Below, one piece after another: positions 61,365-64,000 of a DNA stretch of 64,000 nucleotides; positions within the stretch are counted from its first letter, which is position 1; each line of letters starts with the position of its first letter. The position numbers were made by a program, and so were the translations under genes. Under the pieces are notes generated by a model. That model was given only the letters and a program-made list of their open reading frames with translations, had not been told where the DNA came from and did not search any database. This DNA is from Microbacterium sp. STN6 (GTDB lineage Bacteria; Actinomycetota; Actinomycetes; Actinomycetales; Microbacteriaceae), in NCBI RefSeq assembly GCF_026410545.1, contig NZ_JAPMIT010000002.1, forward strand, positions 434,001 to 498,000. The letters are read 5' to 3'.

Positions 61365-63062
61365 CTACGCCTCCTGCTCGTCGGCGAGCAGCAGGTCGCG
61401 CACCTGCCTGCGCACGACCTTGCCGATCATCGACTTCGGCAGTTCGTCAAGCTGCACCACGCGGCGCGGCGCCTTGTACGCCGCCATCCGCTCTTTCGCC
61501 CATGCGCGGATCGCCTCGGCGTCGAAGGAGGCGCCCGGCTCCATCACGACGGCCGCCACGACCTCCTCACCACTGTGCGGATGCGGCAGGCCGACCACGC
61601 TCACATCGGCGATGCCGTCGTACCCGCGCAGCTCGTCCTCCACCTCGCTCGGCGTCACATTGAAGCCGCCCGTGATCACGAGATCCTTGATGCGGTCGAC
61701 GATGGTGACGAAGCCGTCCTCGTCGACGCGCGCCACGTCGCCCGTGCGGAACCAACCGTCGTCGGTGAGGGCCGCCCGCGTCTCGTCCGGCCGCTTCCAG
61801 TAGCCCTGGAACACCTGGGGGCCCCGAGCGATGAGCTCGCCCTCCTCACCCGGGCCGCGCACGATATTCGGGTTCTCCGCGTCGACGACCCTCACCTCGG
61901 TGCTCGGTAGCGGCAGGCCAACGGTACCGGCCCTGCGCGCGTCGCTCACCGGGTTCGCCATGAGCACGGGTGAGCACTCGGAGAGCCCGTAGCCCTCGAC
62001 GAGGTAGCCGCCGGTAGCCTGCTCCCACGGCTCCACGAGGTCGGCCGGCAGCGGCATGGCACCCGAGATGCCGATGGCAACACCGGCAAGGCTGACCTTC
62101 TTCTCGTTGGCTGCGGCGAGCAGCCTGGCGCAGATGGGCGGCACGGCGGGCAGGAACGTGGGGGGCCTCTTCCGGAGCACGGGCAGCACCAGGTCGGGAT
62201 CGAACTTGGGGAACAGCACGAGCCGCGCGCCCATGCTCATTGCGAACGTCAGGCACAGCGTGAGCCCGTACGCGTGGAACAGGGGAAGCACCGCGTAGAC
62301 CACGGAGGTGCCGCGCGGGATCTGCGGCACCCACGCGCGGGCCTGCTCTGCGTTGGCCGTGAGGTTCGCGTGCGTGAGCACGGCCCCCTTCGGCGCGCCG
62401 GTGGTGCCGCTCGTGTACTGGATCAGCGCCACGTCGTGCGGCTCGGGCCTGGCGACGGAGCGCTTGATGCGCCGGCTTTCCACCAGCTTCTGCCACGCCA
62501 CGGTGCCGCGTGCCGGCCTGGTCAGCTGCTTCCTGGCCCGACGCGCGGCCGGCACTGGCAGTCGCAGGGCGAATCGCTTGCCCCACGGCATGGCCCGCGT
62601 GATGTCGACGCCGACGACCGTGTCGACGGCCAGATCCGAGGGCAGATCCTGCACGGTCGGTGCGACCTGGTCCCACACGATGGCGATGCGCGCCCCATGA
62701 TCCTCGAACTGGTGCCGAAGCTCCCGCGGCGTGTAGAGCGGGTTGTGTTCAACCACGATCGCGCCGAGACGCAGAACGGCATAGAAGGCGACCACGTGTT
62801 GCGGGCAGTTGGGCAGCACAAGCGCCACCCTGTCGCCCTTGCGCACCCCGAGCCGCCGCAGCCCCTCCGCTGCACGCTCGATCTGGTCGCCAAGCTGGCG
62901 GTAGGTGGTCGTCGCACCGAAGAACTCGAGAGCGACGTGCGAGCCGTATTGGTGTGCCGATTCCTCGATCAGGTGTGCCAGAGAGGCGGTCTGCTGCCCG
63001 ATGTCGTGCGGTACGGATTCGGCATAGCTCGCCAGCCAGGGGCGATCGTTCGTGCTGCTCAC
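61365..63062 (-). CDS. Long-chain fatty-acid--CoA ligase (AMP-forming)
   Basis: 565 residues, ANL superfamily. Motifs are the P-loop-like YTSGTTGAPKGAVLTH (A3), VEGYGLSECSP (A5), WFRTGDVARVDEDGFVTIVDR (A7/A8) and the catalytic Lys in PKSMIGKVVRR. It activates carboxylic acids to acyl-AMP and then acyl-CoA. The start GTG is followed directly from a TAGGCT box whose first three bases are the stop codon of the upstream gene. Confidence 0.95.
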   Translation of the reverse strand: MSSTNDRPWLASYAESVPHDIGQQTASLAHLIEESAHQYGSHVALEFFGATTTYRQLGDQIERAAEGLRRLGVRKGDRVALVLPNCPQHVVAFYAVLRLGAIVVEHNPLYTPRELRHQFEDHGARIAIVWDQVAPTVQDLPSDLAVDTVVGVDITRAMPWGKRFALRLPVPAARRARKQLTRPARGTVAWQKLVESRRIKRSVARPEPHDVALIQYTSGTTGAPKGAVLTHANLTANAEQARAWVPQIPRGTSVVYAVLPLFHAYGLTLCLTFAMSMGARLVLFPKFDPDLVLPVLRKRPPTFLPAVPPICARLLAAANEKKVSLAGVAIGISGAMPLPADLVEPWEQATGGYLVEGYGLSECSPVLMANPVSDARRAGTVGLPLPSTEVRVVDAENPNIVRGPGEEGELIARGPQVFQGYWKRPDETRAALTDDGWFRTGDVARVDEDGFVTIVDRIKDLVITGGFNVTPSEVEDELRGYDGIADVSVVGLPHPHSGEEVVAAVVMEPGASFDAEAIRAWAKERMAAYKAPRRVVQLDELPKSMIGKVVRRQVRDLLLADEQEA

Positions 63063-63068
63063 CCTTCG

Positions 63069-63074
63069 AGCCTA
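63069..63074 (-). promoter_or_regulatory. -10 box TAGGCT (leaderless) for the acyl-CoA ligase gene
   Basis: On the minus strand TAGGCT ends 6 bases before GTG 63062. Its TAG is at the same time the stop codon of the TIGR03086-like gene. Confidence 0.55.
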
Positions 63075-63638
63075 CGCGGCGATGCGGTCGTCCCTGCCGG
63101 TCAACGCGAGCAGGCGCGTCTGCAAGGGCGCGTCGTCGGTCACCGCGACGGGCGAGGCGAAGAGCCCGCTCGCCTCGAGCGTGTCCTTCTGCGGTTCGAA
63201 CAGGGTCCAGGCCGCCTCGACGAGCGCGGCGGGCAGCGCCTCATCCGCCCCCATCGCCCGCGCGAGATCCCACGTATGCACGATCACGTCGGACGCCTGT
63301 TCGCGCAGGTAGTCGAGCGCCTCGACCGTATCGTACGAGAGCTGCACCTTCTCGCCCAGGTCGACGCGTGACCATGCGTCAAGGGCGATGGCCGAGTAGC
63401 GCTGCCACTCGGCGACGAGGTCGGGGCCCAGGCGCAGGATGCGCAAGCGCGCCTCGCCCACGCTCCGCCCGTCGAGCAGCAACGGAACCCACTGCTGCTC
63501 CTCGATCACGTGCGAGACAAGCGCGCGCACATCCCATTCGGTGTCGGGCGTCGGAGCCTCCCAATCCGTGACCTTCTCGACGCGCCGGGCGAACTCGGCG
63601 TGCGCGTCACGCTGCACGTTCAGCCAGTCGATGCTCAC
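63072..63638 (-). CDS. TIGR03086-like metal-binding protein (DinB/mycothiol-dependent isomerase superfamily)
   Basis: 188 residues, all helical. The N-terminal MSIDWLNVQRDAHAEFARRV and WDVRALVSHVIEEQQW supply the first His. The second metal-binding region is ASDVIVHTWDLARAMG. This layout is that of actinobacterial DinB-like proteins related to mycothiol-dependent maleylpyruvate isomerase. Substrate unknown. GTG 63638 has GAGGAG upstream. The acyl-CoA ligase gene follows nine bases after its stop codon. Confidence 0.85.
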   Translation of the reverse strand: MSIDWLNVQRDAHAEFARRVEKVTDWEAPTPDTEWDVRALVSHVIEEQQWVPLLLDGRSVGEARLRILRLGPDLVAEWQRYSAIALDAWSRVDLGEKVQLSYDTVEALDYLREQASDVIVHTWDLARAMGADEALPAALVEAAWTLFEPQKDTLEASGLFASPVAVTDDAPLQTRLLALTGRDDRIAA

Positions 63639-63767
63639 AATGGTCTCCTCACGTTCGGTGGGTGGGGGCAGGCGCTCAGCTGATCGTTCGCAGCTGTGTC
63701 ACAACCAACGCACGCGGTCGCCGCTCTGTTCCCGGCTCTGCACGCCATGCGCTGCTCGCGGGCCGTG

Positions 63768-64000
63768 TCACCGCGCCGACTTCGATACCTGCTGCCAGAG
63801 TGCCTCGGCGATGGGAGTGTTCCCGCTCGTCGCCTCCCAGCACCGGCCCACCGTGTCGGCCTGGTCGAGGGCGGCAACGATGAGAGCCGCGACGTCGGCG
63901 CGGGGTATCGAGCCGCGAGCGACGTGAGCGCCGAGCTCGACATGCCCCGTTCCGGGCTCGTTCGTCAGGGTGCCGGGGCGCAGGATCGTCCACTGCAGAC
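63768..64000 (-). CDS. NAD(P)-binding (atypical SDR) protein, C-terminal part only
   Basis: The frame runs in from beyond the right edge and stops at 63768-63770. The 76 visible residues read LQWTILRPGTLTNEPGTG, then VARGSIPRADVAALIVAALD and WEATSGNTPIAEALWQ. The sequence ILRPGTLTNEPGTG followed by a SIPRADVA block is typical of the C-terminal half of NAD(P)H-binding SDR_a5/NmrA-like proteins. The Rossmann half lies outside the window. The 129 bases between this gene and the next (63639-63767) show nothing recognisable. Confidence 0.85.
   Translation of the reverse strand, partial: LQWTILRPGTLTNEPGTGHVELGAHVARGSIPRADVAALIVAALDQADTVGRCWEATSGNTPIAEALWQQVSKSAR

Overview
The window is chromosomal DNA from a high-GC actinobacterium, most likely a member of the Microbacteriaceae. 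The evidence is the strong G+C bias, many GTG starts (one TTG), actinobacterial marker families (DUF2469, DUF2004-like, DivIVA-domain proteins, a GlgE-type maltosyltransferase, a TIGR03086-like thiol-associated protein, a DUF1023-like hydrolase) and the frequent word GCATCCG/CGGATGC. I see no tRNA, rRNA, prophage, transposase or CRISPR array.

Layout. (1) 1-31694 follows the conserved order smc-ftsY-ffh ... rpsP-khpA-rimM-trmD ... rplS-lepB-rnhB-DUF2469 ... yraN-comM-dprA-xerC ... rpsB-tsf-pyrH-frr-cdsA. Three cassettes interrupt it. The first, at 4654-9902, holds a two-component system, a membrane protein, a PepSY-like lipoprotein, a YbdK-type ligase and a spermidine-synthase-like protein. 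The second, at 11432-11830, is a PLDc_N-like membrane protein. The third, at 15563-17843, is an MFS exporter with a divergent TetR regulator. After cdsA come a double-DivIVA-motif protein, a transglycosylase-like protein, a Na+/H+ antiporter, a small Cys/His protein and an alpha/beta hydrolase. (2) 31708-37647 is an envelope/cytoskeleton region. A PerM-like transporter and a 559-residue protein with an 11-residue coiled-coil repeat lie on the minus strand. A three-pass protein with an internal lipobox and a thioredoxin-TPR protein lie divergently. (3) 38504-47440 is a glycogen/alpha-glucan cluster: glgE-glgB, divergent glgP, convergent glgX. (4) 47508-53353 carries a cysteine desulfurase, an ArsR-type regulator with a small membrane protein between two palindromic elements, mnmA and ligA. 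(5) 53494-59929 carries a secreted hydrolase, gatCAB and a methyltransferase. (6) 60053-64000 carries a DUF1345 membrane protein, a thioesterase, an acyl-CoA ligase, a TIGR03086-like protein and a truncated NAD(P)-binding protein.

The genes mostly serve protein targeting (FtsY, Ffh, LepB), ribosome production and tRNA/rRNA modification, translation, DNA repair and recombination (LigA, DprA, ComM, XerC), envelope growth and glycogen turnover. Across the window about twenty start codons sit 6-9 bases after a TANNNT-type -10 box with no Shine-Dalgarno sequence, which points to widespread leaderless mRNAs. The ribosomal-protein genes rpsP, rplS and rpsB instead have long leaders that can fold. 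No clearly new multi-gene system stands out. The best candidates for new biology are the hendecad-repeat filament-like protein (echoed in the CdsA N-terminus), the ArsR/small membrane protein module flanked by inverted-repeat elements, the three-pass lipobox protein, and the folded ribosomal-protein leaders.
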